64,000 nucleotides of DNA, taken from NCBI GenBank assembly GCA_016201275.1, contig JACQDB010000122.1, positions 22,822 through 86,821 of the forward strand, in the 5' to 3' direction. The notes below the pieces were generated by a model, which was given only the letters and a program-made list of their open reading frames with translations, was not told the DNA's origin and ran no database searches. Within the stretch, counting starts at the first letter, position 1. Every line of letters begins with the position of its first letter. Below, piece by piece: positions 19,151-27,344 of the stretch. Origin of the DNA: Acidobacteriota bacterium. GTDB taxonomy: Bacteria; Acidobacteriota; Blastocatellia; UBA7656. The position numbers and the translations under genes are program-made.

Positions 19151-19179
19151 GAAAGAATAGTAGAGAGCGTTAAACCGTT

Positions 19180-20169
19180 ATGATGAGACTTCCGAAATTT
19201 ACTTACCGTGTGCCGAAAACTATTGCCGACGCGGTGCAGATGAAAGCCGATTGCGGCGATGAATCTATGTTCGTTGCCGGTGGCACAGACCTCTACCCGA
19301 ATATGAAACGGCGACAGCAAACACCCCAAACAGTGATTTCCGTGATGCGTCTTGCAGAGTTGCATTCCATCAGTGGCGATGCTGAAAAAGGCATAACCAT
19401 TGGCGCAAGCGTTCTGCTCACAGAGGTCTGCGACAACCCGACTATTCACCATTCGCATAAAGTTGTCGCCGAAGCGGCGCACACAATTTCAACGCCCTTG
19501 CTTCGCAATATGGGAACGATTGGCGGCAATTTGTTATTAGACACGCGCTGCAATTATTACGATCAGAATTATGAATGGCGCAAAGGCATAAACTTCTGTT
19601 TGAAAAAAGACGGCGAGGTTTGTTGGGTCGCGCCCGGCAGCGCGAAATGTTGGGCAGTGCAATCGTCTGACCTTGTGCCGGTGATGGTGGCGCTCGGCGC
19701 ACAGTTGAAATTTGTTTCAACGCAAGGTGAACGAGTTGTTGAAGCGGCGGAACTTTATAACGATGACGGCATCAATTATCTGCATAAAAGCCCTGATGAA
19801 ATGTTGACGGAAATCTATTTGCCGCCGATGAAGGGGAAGCGTGCGGTCTATAAAAAATTGCGCCGACGCGGGGCTTTCGATTTCCCTGTGCTGGGCGTAG
19901 CGGCTATGGTTGAAGTCGCCAGTGACGGCACCATTGCAACGGCGCGGATTGTTTTAGGCGGCGTCGCTCCTGCGCCCATTGAAGTGACGGACGCCGAAGC
20001 GGCACTCGTCGGGCAAGCGTTTTCGCAAGCCACTATCGAAGCCGCTGCCGAAGCTTGTTACATAAAAGCGCGACCCCTTGACAACACGGATTTTGTCATG
20101 GGATGGCGCAAACAGATGGCTCGTCCGTTTGCCAGACGCGCCTTGGTTGAATTGCAATCGGCGTTATAA
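19180..20169 (+). CDS. hcrB: Molybdenum hydroxylase FAD subunit with 4Fe-4S insert (4-hydroxybenzoyl-CoA reductase beta-like)
   Basis: A 329-residue FAD-binding subunit (VAGGTDLYPNMK at 32-43; NMGTIGGNLLLDTRC at 110-124). Between the two FAD motifs and the C-domain lies a ~40-residue cysteine insert, C124, C140, C148, C157 (TRCNYYDQNYEWRKGINFC, EVC, AKC), the arrangement known from the extra 4Fe-4S cluster of 4-hydroxybenzoyl-CoA reductase, which lets this hydroxylase run as a reductive dehydroxylase in anaerobic aromatic degradation. This is the main reason for the hcr assignment. No coenzyme A ligase or benzoyl-CoA reductase is in the window, so the pathway is unproven. Confidence 0.85.
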   Translation: MMRLPKFTYRVPKTIADAVQMKADCGDESMFVAGGTDLYPNMKRRQQTPQTVISVMRLAELHSISGDAEKGITIGASVLLTEVCDNPTIHHSHKVVAEAAHTISTPLLRNMGTIGGNLLLDTRCNYYDQNYEWRKGINFCLKKDGEVCWVAPGSAKCWAVQSSDLVPVMVALGAQLKFVSTQGERVVEAAELYNDDGINYLHKSPDEMLTEIYLPPMKGKRAVYKKLRRRGAFDFPVLGVAAMVEVASDGTIATARIVLGGVAPAPIEVTDAEAALVGQAFSQATIEAAAEACYIKARPLDNTDFVMGWRKQMARPFARRALVELQSAL

Positions 20170-20202
20170 AAGCTCCATTTAATTTCTGGAGAAAGGGCTT
20201 TC

Positions 20203-20349
20203 GTGATTATTTTATTTTTACTTGTTATCGCGGTGGTTTTCGGATTAGCGATTGCCGCCTTTGTCACCTGGGCAGTCCTCAGCGAGCGCAAAAAAAATGA
20301 GCCGCCGCGCCAAGAAAAACCGTGCGCGGCGGCTCAACACGCTGCTTAA
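20203..20349 (+). CDS. Small 48-residue membrane protein, GTG start
   Basis: GTG at 20203 follows GGAGAAAGGG by 6 nt and opens a 48-codon frame: one strong membrane helix (residues ~1-26, IILFLLVIAVVFGLAIAAF) followed by a charged tail (LSERKKNEPPRQEKP). It lies 33 nt after the FAD subunit and probably belongs to that operon. Its last third overlaps the GC-rich hairpin used as terminator by the convergent gene, so the tail may be structurally constrained by that. Confidence 0.6.
   Translation: MIILFLLVIAVVFGLAIAAFVTWAVLSERKKNEPPRQEKPCAAAQHAA
20290..20335 (-). terminator. Intrinsic terminator of the SBBP gene
   Basis: A perfect 12-bp stem (GAGCCGCCGCGC at 20299-20310 with its complement at 20324-20335) is followed on the minus strand by A then eight T (20290-20297). 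This is a textbook rho-independent terminator for the minus-strand gene ending at 20381; on the plus strand the T-run is absent. Confidence 0.85.
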
Positions 20350-20380
20350 AAATACTTCCTCGCCTTACCTCTTGCAGCAA

Positions 20381-23074
20381 CTATTGCACGGTCAATGTCA
20401 GGGTAGCGGTGCGTGTCTTGCCGGAATCGTCTTTGGCTTGAAAGCTCAATTGATGAGCGCCGCGCTCGGCGCTGCCCTTCACTTTTAACTTGAAACCGAT
20501 GCTGCTATCGGTTGTTGAAACTGACCCGCCGACTAAAATAATGCCTTTGGGCAAAGGGGTTGCGGGGGTAATCGTGACGTTGCCCGTGAAGCCGCCGGTG
20601 CGCGAGATATTGGCGGTGACTTTCACTTTGCCGAAAGAAGTGTTGATGCTTGGCTGGGCAAACGACAGAGAGAAATCGGGACCTGTAGGAATATCCACAG
20701 GGGAATACTTGACCAGGAAAGCGTCGTTGCGTCCTTTGAGGTCGCGTTGAAATGCGCCCGGCGTTGTTGGAAAAGTCGTACCAATGGTGACCGTGCCGGA
20801 GACGAAGATATTGCCTTGCGCGTCAACGGCTATGCTTTGCGGGAGGGTAAAGCCGTCGCCGCCTAGATAGGTTGCAAACAGCACATCGAACGTATCGGGA
20901 GCAAAGACGACGACAAAGCCGTTATCGTTCGCGCCGCCGGGTGTGGCTTGCGTAGGGTTGACGGTTGGCAGGTCGGTTGAATTGGTATCCCCAGTGATAT
21001 AGACTGCGCCGCGTGAATCTTTCGTTACGGCGGCGGCAAATTCGTCACGGCTGCCGCCGAAGATACCTTTCGCGCTACCATTGCCGTTTTGATCAATCGG
21101 CGCAATAAAAACGTCGAACCCGCCGCCGCCGGCCTGAGGTGTTAGCGATGAAGGAGTTACCAGACCGCTACCACCCGGAGGATACGAGCCGCTGCCCGTA
21201 AGTTGCCCCATGGGTATCGTCGTGTTTGGAAATGGATTATATATAGGCGAATCCTCAGTATATATTTCGTGCAATATTTCCGTGCAAGTCGGATCTCGGC
21301 GCAAGTTGTCACGCAAATTCTTGACAATCTGCGCGTATTGAAGCGGCACCACAATATCGATGTGGCCGCGCATGGTACCCTCGTTAAAAAAAATGGCCAG
21401 CAATGCCTTTAATTCATCACAACTGGGGTCATCCGCCTGCGTAACAATTTCGCTCGCCGCCAGATTTGTCGAGTTGCTGGCGCCGGCGACGGTCACCAAG
21501 TTTCCGGTAGATGAAACGGCAAACGAACTGGCCTCCTCGTCGCCGTTGCCGCCAAAAAAAGTAGAGAACAAAAGGCTGGTGCCGTTTGCCGCGACGATGG
21601 ATAAAAACATATCGCGGTCGCCGCCGCCATAACTTGCCTGCGTTGGATTGACCGTCGGAAAGGTGACACTAGCAACGCCGCGTCCGGGGATTTCGCCAAG
21701 CAGGTAAACATTATTCTGCGCGTCTAGTTTGAGGTCTCTCAGGTTTTCACCCTGGTTGCCGCCGAGAAAGCTCGAATAGATAATCATCGTCCCGGCAGCA
21801 TTCATCTTGGTAAGGAAAGCATCGGAGAAACTGCCCGCCGTCGGTTGAAAAGCGTTGACGATGGGGAAGCCGGGGTTGGCGCTGCCTGCGACATAGATCG
21901 CTCCCGTCCCATCTACAGCGATGGCATCAGCACTGCTGCTACCATCCGTGCTGCCGAGAAAAGTCGAGTAAATCAGTGAGCCGTCGGGCGCGAATTTTGC
22001 GATGAACGCTTTGGATGCGAATCTCTGCGGCGGCGCTCCATCAAACGGGTTGCGCGTCGGGAAATCGCTTGATTCCGCTACGCCGACAATGTAAGCGTTG
22101 CCCTCAGCATCAACCGCCACGTCTCTTGCGCCGTCGAAATTCCCCGCCGCACCGCCGAGCAAAGTTGAATAGACAACCACAGGGTCAATCACTAAAGGTT
22201 TGCTCTCGTCGTATTCGCCAAGCTCAAAAGCCACCACTTCCTGATTGCGGATTGCAGATTGCGGATGGCGGATTTTCTTTTCGCCATCAATCAAGCGGTA
22301 GCGCCCGGCGATTTCCTGCCGCTTGCCGTTGACCTCTTGATAGATGAGCGGCGCGTGTTGACGCACACGACCTACGGTTGTGCTTAAAATCAAATCGCCC
22401 GATGGCTCGTCTATCTCTAGCTTTTCGGCTCCTTCGACAGACATGGCGATTAACTCAGAATTGGCTCCTGCAGCCACTTTAAAGTCATATTCGATTTCGC
22501 CTGCGTCGTTGCCGTAATAGATCAAATCAATGCCGGGATAGAGGTTTTCATACTTGACCTTCGCAAAAGCTTCAACCTCGGTGCGCCATTTTCGCGGGTC
22601 GTTGCCGATGAAGTAATTCGACACGCCCGGTAATTTTTCCATGCCGGTGAGGCGCGGCTGTGCATTGCTGTTGACCGGACGCAAGCGAATCACCGCGCTT
22701 TCAGTAGGCATGGAGATTTCTTCAAATGTTGCTTTACGCGCTTTGCGAGCCGCAGGTTTTGCCTCAGACTGGGGCGCGAGTTTTGGCAGATGCAGCACGG
22801 CTTCGTTGGCTGTAAGAAAGAGCGTAGAGTCGCTGGCTCTGGCGATGAAGCGCGCTTGCAAGTCAGTTTGTCCGCGATTGATTTCAAAACGCAACGGCTG
22901 TCTTTTGAATTGCATTGCATCTGCGCCGACAGCGACAGAGCGATTGATTGGCGGCAGACAATTATCAGCCAACCCTAAAGAGGCGCTTGCCTTGTACTGC
23001 GAAAGCGTCGGCAAAATGCCTAGCGTAAAAAACAAACAGAGGCTAATCAACGAGCGAGAGTTGAGAATGTTCAT
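20381..23074 (-). CDS. Exported SBBP-repeat beta-propeller protein
   Basis: An 897-residue protein; the start at 23074 has AAGGAG 7 nt upstream and opens a signal peptide (MNILNSRSLISLCLFFTLG). Residues ~50-285 form the N-domain usual in SBBP proteins (RFEINRGQTD, YPGIDLIYYGN, LVIDPVVVYST), then SBBP repeats from ~290 to 760 (DVAVDAEGNAYIVG, AIAVDGTGAIYVAGSA, SIAVDAQGNIFVSG), interrupted at ~480-560 by a segment with cysteines (DDPSCDELKALLAIFF). The last ~100 residues are an Ig-like domain. An in-frame low-complexity repeat adds about 13 residues at ~266-278. It is probably secreted or surface-bound; the ligand is unknown. Confidence 0.88.
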   Translation of the reverse strand: MNILNSRSLISLCLFFTLGILPTLSQYKASASLGLADNCLPPINRSVAVGADAMQFKRQPLRFEINRGQTDLQARFIARASDSTLFLTANEAVLHLPKLAPQSEAKPAARKARKATFEEISMPTESAVIRLRPVNSNAQPRLTGMEKLPGVSNYFIGNDPRKWRTEVEAFAKVKYENLYPGIDLIYYGNDAGEIEYDFKVAAGANSELIAMSVEGAEKLEIDEPSGDLILSTTVGRVRQHAPLIYQEVNGKRQEIAGRYRLIDGEKKIRHPQSAIRNQEVVAFELGEYDESKPLVIDPVVVYSTLLGGAAGNFDGARDVAVDAEGNAYIVGVAESSDFPTRNPFDGAPPQRFASKAFIAKFAPDGSLIYSTFLGSTDGSSSADAIAVDGTGAIYVAGSANPGFPIVNAFQPTAGSFSDAFLTKMNAAGTMIIYSSFLGGNQGENLRDLKLDAQNNVYLLGEIPGRGVASVTFPTVNPTQASYGGGDRDMFLSIVAANGTSLLFSTFFGGNGDEEASSFAVSSTGNLVTVAGASNSTNLAASEIVTQADDPSCDELKALLAIFFNEGTMRGHIDIVVPLQYAQIVKNLRDNLRRDPTCTEILHEIYTEDSPIYNPFPNTTIPMGQLTGSGSYPPGGSGLVTPSSLTPQAGGGGFDVFIAPIDQNGNGSAKGIFGGSRDEFAAAVTKDSRGAVYITGDTNSTDLPTVNPTQATPGGANDNGFVVVFAPDTFDVLFATYLGGDGFTLPQSIAVDAQGNIFVSGTVTIGTTFPTTPGAFQRDLKGRNDAFLVKYSPVDIPTGPDFSLSFAQPSINTSFGKVKVTANISRTGGFTGNVTITPATPLPKGIILVGGSVSTTDSSIGFKLKVKGSAERGAHQLSFQAKDDSGKTRTATLTLTVQ
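22240..22284. repeat. Intergenic-type GCGGATTGC repeat inside the SBBP coding frame
   Basis: Tandem near-copies of GCGGATTGC/GCAGATTGC encode KIRHPQSAIRNQE on the minus strand between two conserved parts of the N-domain. The same repeat occurs within hisF (57480-57525, giving [14 protein letters not shown]). The frame is preserved. Confidence 0.75.
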
Positions 23075-23084
23075 ACGGTACTCC

Positions 23085-23196
23085 TTGCGAATGTAGAATC
23101 TGCAACGGACGAAAAAGCGAGTTCTTGCAGATGCGATGCCCACCTCTGGCTGCCCCTATGCCGTGCGCTTTGCCCTAAGCAAGCCAGCCATTGACA
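23085..23196 (-). pseudogene. Relic of an HTH gene (C-terminal part)
   Basis: Read on the minus strand this gives WLA-stop-GKAHGIGAARGGHRICKNSLFRPLQILH, closely matching the C-terminus of the intact HTH protein encoded at 24763-25029 (WLAQGKSHGVRTAGGGHRVCRNSLFRPLQISH) but with a TAG in place of the glutamine codon and no N-terminal half. It lies directly upstream of the SBBP gene, as the intact copy lies upstream of the protease gene, so the unit 'HTH gene plus exported-protein gene' appears to have been duplicated. Confidence 0.75.
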
Positions 23197-23303
23197 GGCG
23201 GCTCTATTGGTTTTTCTGGCTTCTGCTCTCATCTTGACACTCCTCTGCATAAATTCCAGATCGCGAACTCTTCTTTGCTACGTCACTCGGTTCAGCAGAC
23301 ACC

Positions 23304-24704
23304 TCACTGCGAGTTACAGGTGTTGTCTTGCGTGTTTCTGTCAACAATAGAGCACTTGATGGTTCCCGGTGGTGTCTGCAAGTTCGCTGTTCCCTTGTGT
23401 ACGCTTTCATCAACTTTAATCAGCACTCTGCGGTCGAGAGCATTGTGCTGAAGAGTAAAGCTGTTCCCTTTGATGGTCATCTTGCCCCTGCCAGTGACGA
23501 CATCGCCATTGCAACTGAAGATGTAGTCTCCTGTTGATAAGTTCATGAACACTACTTTGGACGGATCGCTCTCATCTTGCAGGCAGATGTTGAATGATGC
23601 GCCCTGGCTGAGGTCAAGGGTGAGATTGAATCTGCTCAGTATGCTCGCTATTGGAACTACGCCCCCGAAGATTCCATCATTACTTGCGCTAATAAGCAGC
23701 CCAACAATCTGCGGCGGATTCCCCCTGGTAAGAACTGCTGACCCTGAATCACCCGGGCGAGAGGACGCGCAAGGTGGGTTTGAACAACCACCCCCTGCCT
23801 CAAAAAAGATCAGTCCGTTGAAGACACTGCTGCCGCATGGGAAGGTAACCAGGTTTGACAAATTTACAAACCTCACCGTATCAAAAGTTAGTCCGGTGGT
23901 GCGCCCGGACTTTTGAACTAAGTCGCCCGGCAACACCGTCGCAGGGATCGCGCTCGGCGTGCCAATGTCTCGAATCGCTGAGGAGGTCTGGGCATCGCTG
24001 CTGATAATCTCCGCAGCATCTATGTTGGTATCGCCCAGCGTCGGGAATGCCCGATCAGCCAGAGCGCCGATATTGAGCAACCCCGCCAGACTACAGCCAT
24101 TGTCTCCTGTGCCACGATGAAGGCTCATCGTGCCTATCGGGGCGGAGGCTGGGCAAGTGGTTGCATCAATGGCGCAGTGTCCGGCAGTCATATACACCAA
24201 TTGCCCGGTATCGAGGTCGCGAGCCTTGAACCCCAGCGTGCAAGAAAAACAAGCAAGATCATTGCTCGTCGAATTCCCCATCTGCACCGGCAAAGAGAGT
24301 TGCTCGGAATGGCAGGGTATGCAGCCGTCGCCGCCATTGATCATCATCATTGGTTGCCGCCTTTCAACCTCCAACGGCACGCCTTCTATGGTTGCGGGCA
24401 TCGAGGCTATCGAGGCTATTGGTTCATCTTCATCCATAAATATGCGATAGACCAGTTGCCGCGTGTCGCTGTTGACGCCGATGCCAAAGCCGATCACTCC
24501 GGGGTGAGCCATCATCGCAGGCTGATGACGCGCCTGGATTCGCATTAACCGTTTGACTTCGCGCTCCGCGACTACTCTTTCAGCACCTTCAAAGAAATTG
24601 TTACTGCCGCCTTGAGTCGCCACAGAGCCTTTTGAGCCAGAGAAGCTGGCTAGCTGGCTGGAAAAGCAATAAAAACCGTCAGCAAGATGCTGATATATCT
24701 CCAT
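23304..24704 (-). CDS. Trypsin-like serine protease, signal peptide in another frame
   Basis: The 466-residue frame has a chymotrypsin-fold triad: His176 in TAGHC, Asp229 in NIDAAEI, Ser320 in RPGDSGSA, with the preceding PGDLVQKSGRTTG strand. Several cysteine pairs suggest an oxidised, exported protein, and GCIPCH at ~128-132 is a CxxCH of doubtful meaning. The frame itself begins without a signal peptide. Eight bases upstream, ATG at 24712, preceded by GGGAGAAAATC, starts MKRWRYISILLTVFIAFPAS and hits TAG at 24650-24652: a perfect signal peptide in the wrong frame. A one-base deletion or two-base insertion near 24652-24662 would join them. Treat as frameshifted or mis-sequenced. Confidence 0.75.
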   Translation of the reverse strand: MEIYQHLADGFYCFSSQLASFSGSKGSVATQGGSNNFFEGAERVVAEREVKRLMRIQARHQPAMMAHPGVIGFGIGVNSDTRQLVYRIFMDEDEPIASIASMPATIEGVPLEVERRQPMMMINGGDGCIPCHSEQLSLPVQMGNSTSNDLACFSCTLGFKARDLDTGQLVYMTAGHCAIDATTCPASAPIGTMSLHRGTGDNGCSLAGLLNIGALADRAFPTLGDTNIDAAEIISSDAQTSSAIRDIGTPSAIPATVLPGDLVQKSGRTTGLTFDTVRFVNLSNLVTFPCGSSVFNGLIFFEAGGGCSNPPCASSRPGDSGSAVLTRGNPPQIVGLLISASNDGIFGGVVPIASILSRFNLTLDLSQGASFNICLQDESDPSKVVFMNLSTGDYIFSCNGDVVTGRGKMTIKGNSFTLQHNALDRRVLIKVDESVHKGTANLQTPPGTIKCSIVDRNTQDNTCNSQ

Positions 24705-24762
24705 CGTTTCATGATTTTCTCCCTCGCCTATTTTGGTAATGGCTCAATCGAACGCCATTTTT

Positions 24763-25029
24763 TTAATGTGAAATCTGCAACGGACGAAAAAGCGAATTGC
24801 GACATACGCGATGCCCGCCTCCGGCTGTCCTTACGCCGTGCGATTTGCCTTGCGCCAGCCAGCGATAGATGGTTTGCGCTTTGACTTGCGCCAGTGCGCC
24901 AGCTTGTTCGGGCGTAAGAAATTCACCGCGCTGTTGACAGACAGGGCAGGGCATTTGCGCCGGGCTTGCGGTGATGCGCTCGCGCTCGAAGGCTACGATT
25001 TCAAGCCGTCTCTTTATCAATGCGACCAT
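24763..25029 (-). CDS. Small HTH (excisionase/MerR-like) DNA-binding protein
   Basis: An 88-residue protein from the ATG at 25029 (GGAG 11 nt upstream); an alternative start lies at 25071. It has a CPVC motif, then FLTPEQAGALAQVKAQTIYRWLAQGKSHGVRTAGGGHRVCRNSLF, the layout of excisionase-like helix-turn-helix domains that bind one DNA half-site. It precedes the protease gene in the same direction by 50 nt to the signal-peptide ATG and probably regulates it. A broken duplicate precedes the SBBP gene. Confidence 0.75.
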   Translation of the reverse strand: MVALIKRRLEIVAFERERITASPAQMPCPVCQQRGEFLTPEQAGALAQVKAQTIYRWLAQGKSHGVRTAGGGHRVCRNSLFRPLQISH

Positions 25030-25153
25030 AGCTGGTACACTCCGTCCGGTAAGTTCAAGATTTGGCTGCAAGTGTCTTTTAACCGATAGCCTCGGTGGGA
25101 GTCCTGAAAAAAAAGTGAAATAAATCTGACAGCAGAGATTTAGAAGGTCGCTT

Positions 25154-27199
25154 ATGGTTGTTCAGATCAGAACTATCTATTCGTTGGGCGAGTTTAGGCT
25201 GGACCCTCATAAAAAACTGATTACCTGCGAAGGCGCAACAGTTCATCTTGCCAATCGCCCGTTTCAGGTTTTGCTCCACCTGATTGAGAATCGTGACCGT
25301 ATGGTGAGCCGCGCGGAATTGCTCGATCTGTTTTGGGACGGCAAAGACGTTTACGAAAACACGCTGACCAAATGCGTCGGCGCGATTCGCAAGGCTCTCA
25401 ACGATACGCTCGAACAGCCGCGCTTCATCGAAACCCAATGGGCAAAAGGCTATCGCTTTATAGGTGCGCTGGAAGAAAGTCATTCAAAAGCGCATCAATC
25501 ATCGTCTTTTGAAATCGAAAGGACGCGAGGCGTCAAAGTTATCGTCGAAGAAGAATACCTGGAAATTCTGCCGGATGGCGAAACCACCACACAGTCACAA
25601 TTGCCTGATGAAAAACCGCTTGCCACAAACCTGCTCGATGAGAAAACGATTTCTGCCAACTCAGCCATCAAGTCGGCGCAAGCCTTACTTTCGCGTCGGG
25701 CGGTTGCTCTGGCGGTTGCGATTACTGCCATTTTGCTGTTGTCGGTCGGCTGGCTGGCGCTTCGCAGTCGTTCGAATTTGGCTGAAGCGCGAAGCAATGC
25801 CTTCAATGCAACCTCGTCGCTGATGCCTTCCATCGCCGTGTTGCCTTTTAGGAATCTTTCCGACGATGCGGCAAGCGAATATTTCAGCGACGGACTTACG
25901 GAAACTTTCATCACGGAACTGGCGAAAATTGATGGCTTGAAAGTCATCTCGCGCAATTCTGTATTCACCTTCAAAGGCAAAGATGTCGACCCGCTGGAGG
26001 TCGGCAGGAAATTCGATGTAGCGGCAATTTTGGAAGGCAGCGTTCGCAAAAGTGGCGATATGGTTCGCGTTGATGTGCGTTTGGTGAACACCAAAGATGG
26101 CAGCGTCATCTGGTCAGGCAACACTTATGATCGCGCCTTGAAAGATATACTGGCGGTGCAAGATGAAATCGCCTGTAGCGTGGCTGCCGGGCTGCGCGTC
26201 AAATTGTGTGGCGAAGCAGAAACGGCGAAACACTACACCAGCAATGTTGACGCTTATCAAGCTTACTTGAAAGGTCGCTACTACTGGAACAAACGCACGG
26301 CGGAAGGCATCAAGCGCAGCATCGAACATTTCGAGCAGGCAATTTCTATAGACCCGAATTATGCTTTGGCTTACGCGGGACTGGCAGACAGTTATATACA
26401 AGGCGTTTGGCACGTGCCTTTCGACCCCAAAGAAGTGTTGCCAAAAGCCAAAGCCGCCGCCTTGCAAGCCGTAAAAATTGATGACACTTTGGCTGAAGCG
26501 CATACCGCTCTCGGCAATATCTATCAAATGGAATGGCAATGGTCTAAAGCGGGAAAAGAATTTGCGCGTGCGCTTGAACTCAATCCAAGCCTTGCCAGAG
26601 CCTACCATGTGCAAGCCTTTCATCTGGATATTATTGGGCAGCACAATGAGGCCGTTCGAGCAATCAGACAGGCGCAGGCGCTTGACCCCTTGAGTATGAT
26701 TATCAATGTTGATGTGGCGGTGATTTTGTGGGATGCAGGGCAGCACGATGAAGCCCTCGCGCAGTGCTTGAAAGCCGTAGAGATGGAGCCAAACTTTGCG
26801 ACTGGACATTGGACTCTGGCACTCTTTTACCAATTGCAAGGAAGAGAAAAAGAGACGGCTGAGGCTTATTTCAAAACCTTGATGCTTAACGGCAGAAGCG
26901 AGACGGACATAGCGGCTTATCGCAAGGCATATATGAAAAAAGGCATATCGGGCATTTATCAAAAAGAGCTTGCCGAACAACTTCGCAATCAAGCTAGTGG
27001 GGGCTATAGTTCGCCCATCCAACTCGCCCGACTTTATGCCTCGCTTGGTCAGAAAGAAGCCGCCTTCAAATGGCTGGAGTTTGCGGTTGCAGACCGTAAT
27101 GCAGAAGGTGCGACGATCAAGCACGCACTATATTTTGATTCCTTGCGTTCAGACCCACGATATGTCGAGTTGTTACGGCGCATGGGATTCTCTGAATGA
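25154..27199 (+). CDS. CadC-like transcriptional regulator with TolB-like and TPR domains
   Basis: A 681-residue one-component regulator. Residues 5-105 are an OmpR/CadC winged helix (FRLDPHKKLITCEGATVHL, RPFQVLLHLIENRDRMVSRAELLDLFW, KGYRFIG); a membrane helix lies at 184-204; ~226-345 is a TolB-N-like domain (SIAVLPFRNLSDDAASEYFSDGLTETFI, GSVRKSGDMVRVDVRLV); ~360-640 hold TPR repeats. The DNA-binding part is cytoplasmic, the rest extracytoplasmic. It is expected to sense an envelope cue; the target is unknown but could be the divergent HTH/protease genes. The window shows no other copy. Confidence 0.9.
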   Translation: MVVQIRTIYSLGEFRLDPHKKLITCEGATVHLANRPFQVLLHLIENRDRMVSRAELLDLFWDGKDVYENTLTKCVGAIRKALNDTLEQPRFIETQWAKGYRFIGALEESHSKAHQSSSFEIERTRGVKVIVEEEYLEILPDGETTTQSQLPDEKPLATNLLDEKTISANSAIKSAQALLSRRAVALAVAITAILLLSVGWLALRSRSNLAEARSNAFNATSSLMPSIAVLPFRNLSDDAASEYFSDGLTETFITELAKIDGLKVISRNSVFTFKGKDVDPLEVGRKFDVAAILEGSVRKSGDMVRVDVRLVNTKDGSVIWSGNTYDRALKDILAVQDEIACSVAAGLRVKLCGEAETAKHYTSNVDAYQAYLKGRYYWNKRTAEGIKRSIEHFEQAISIDPNYALAYAGLADSYIQGVWHVPFDPKEVLPKAKAAALQAVKIDDTLAEAHTALGNIYQMEWQWSKAGKEFARALELNPSLARAYHVQAFHLDIIGQHNEAVRAIRQAQALDPLSMIINVDVAVILWDAGQHDEALAQCLKAVEMEPNFATGHWTLALFYQLQGREKETAEAYFKTLMLNGRSETDIAAYRKAYMKKGISGIYQKELAEQLRNQASGGYSSPIQLARLYASLGQKEAAFKWLEFAVADRNAEGATIKHALYFDSLRSDPRYVELLRRMGFSE

Positions 27200-27280
27200 G
27201 GCGAAGAATACGCGATGAAAATTTGTTGCAGACCCTAGCTTTCAGCAAAGCCGAGAAACGCCCTGTTTCACAAAACCCAA

Positions 27281-27323
27281 AAGGGCATATTGATTGTAAG
27301 CCTTATACAATCAATATGCCCTT
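27281..27323. terminator. Bidirectional terminator between convergent genes
   Basis: A perfect 18-bp stem (AAGGGCATATTGATTGTA and its complement) with a 7-nt loop lies between the regulator (ends 27199) and the convergent permease gene (ends 27345). Confidence 0.8.
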
Positions 27324-27344
27324 CAACTTTAAAAAGGCGAACCG

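Noticed and set aside
26114..27124. 336-codon minus-strand frame
   Set aside because: It is the antisense shadow of the TPR part of the CadC-like regulator.
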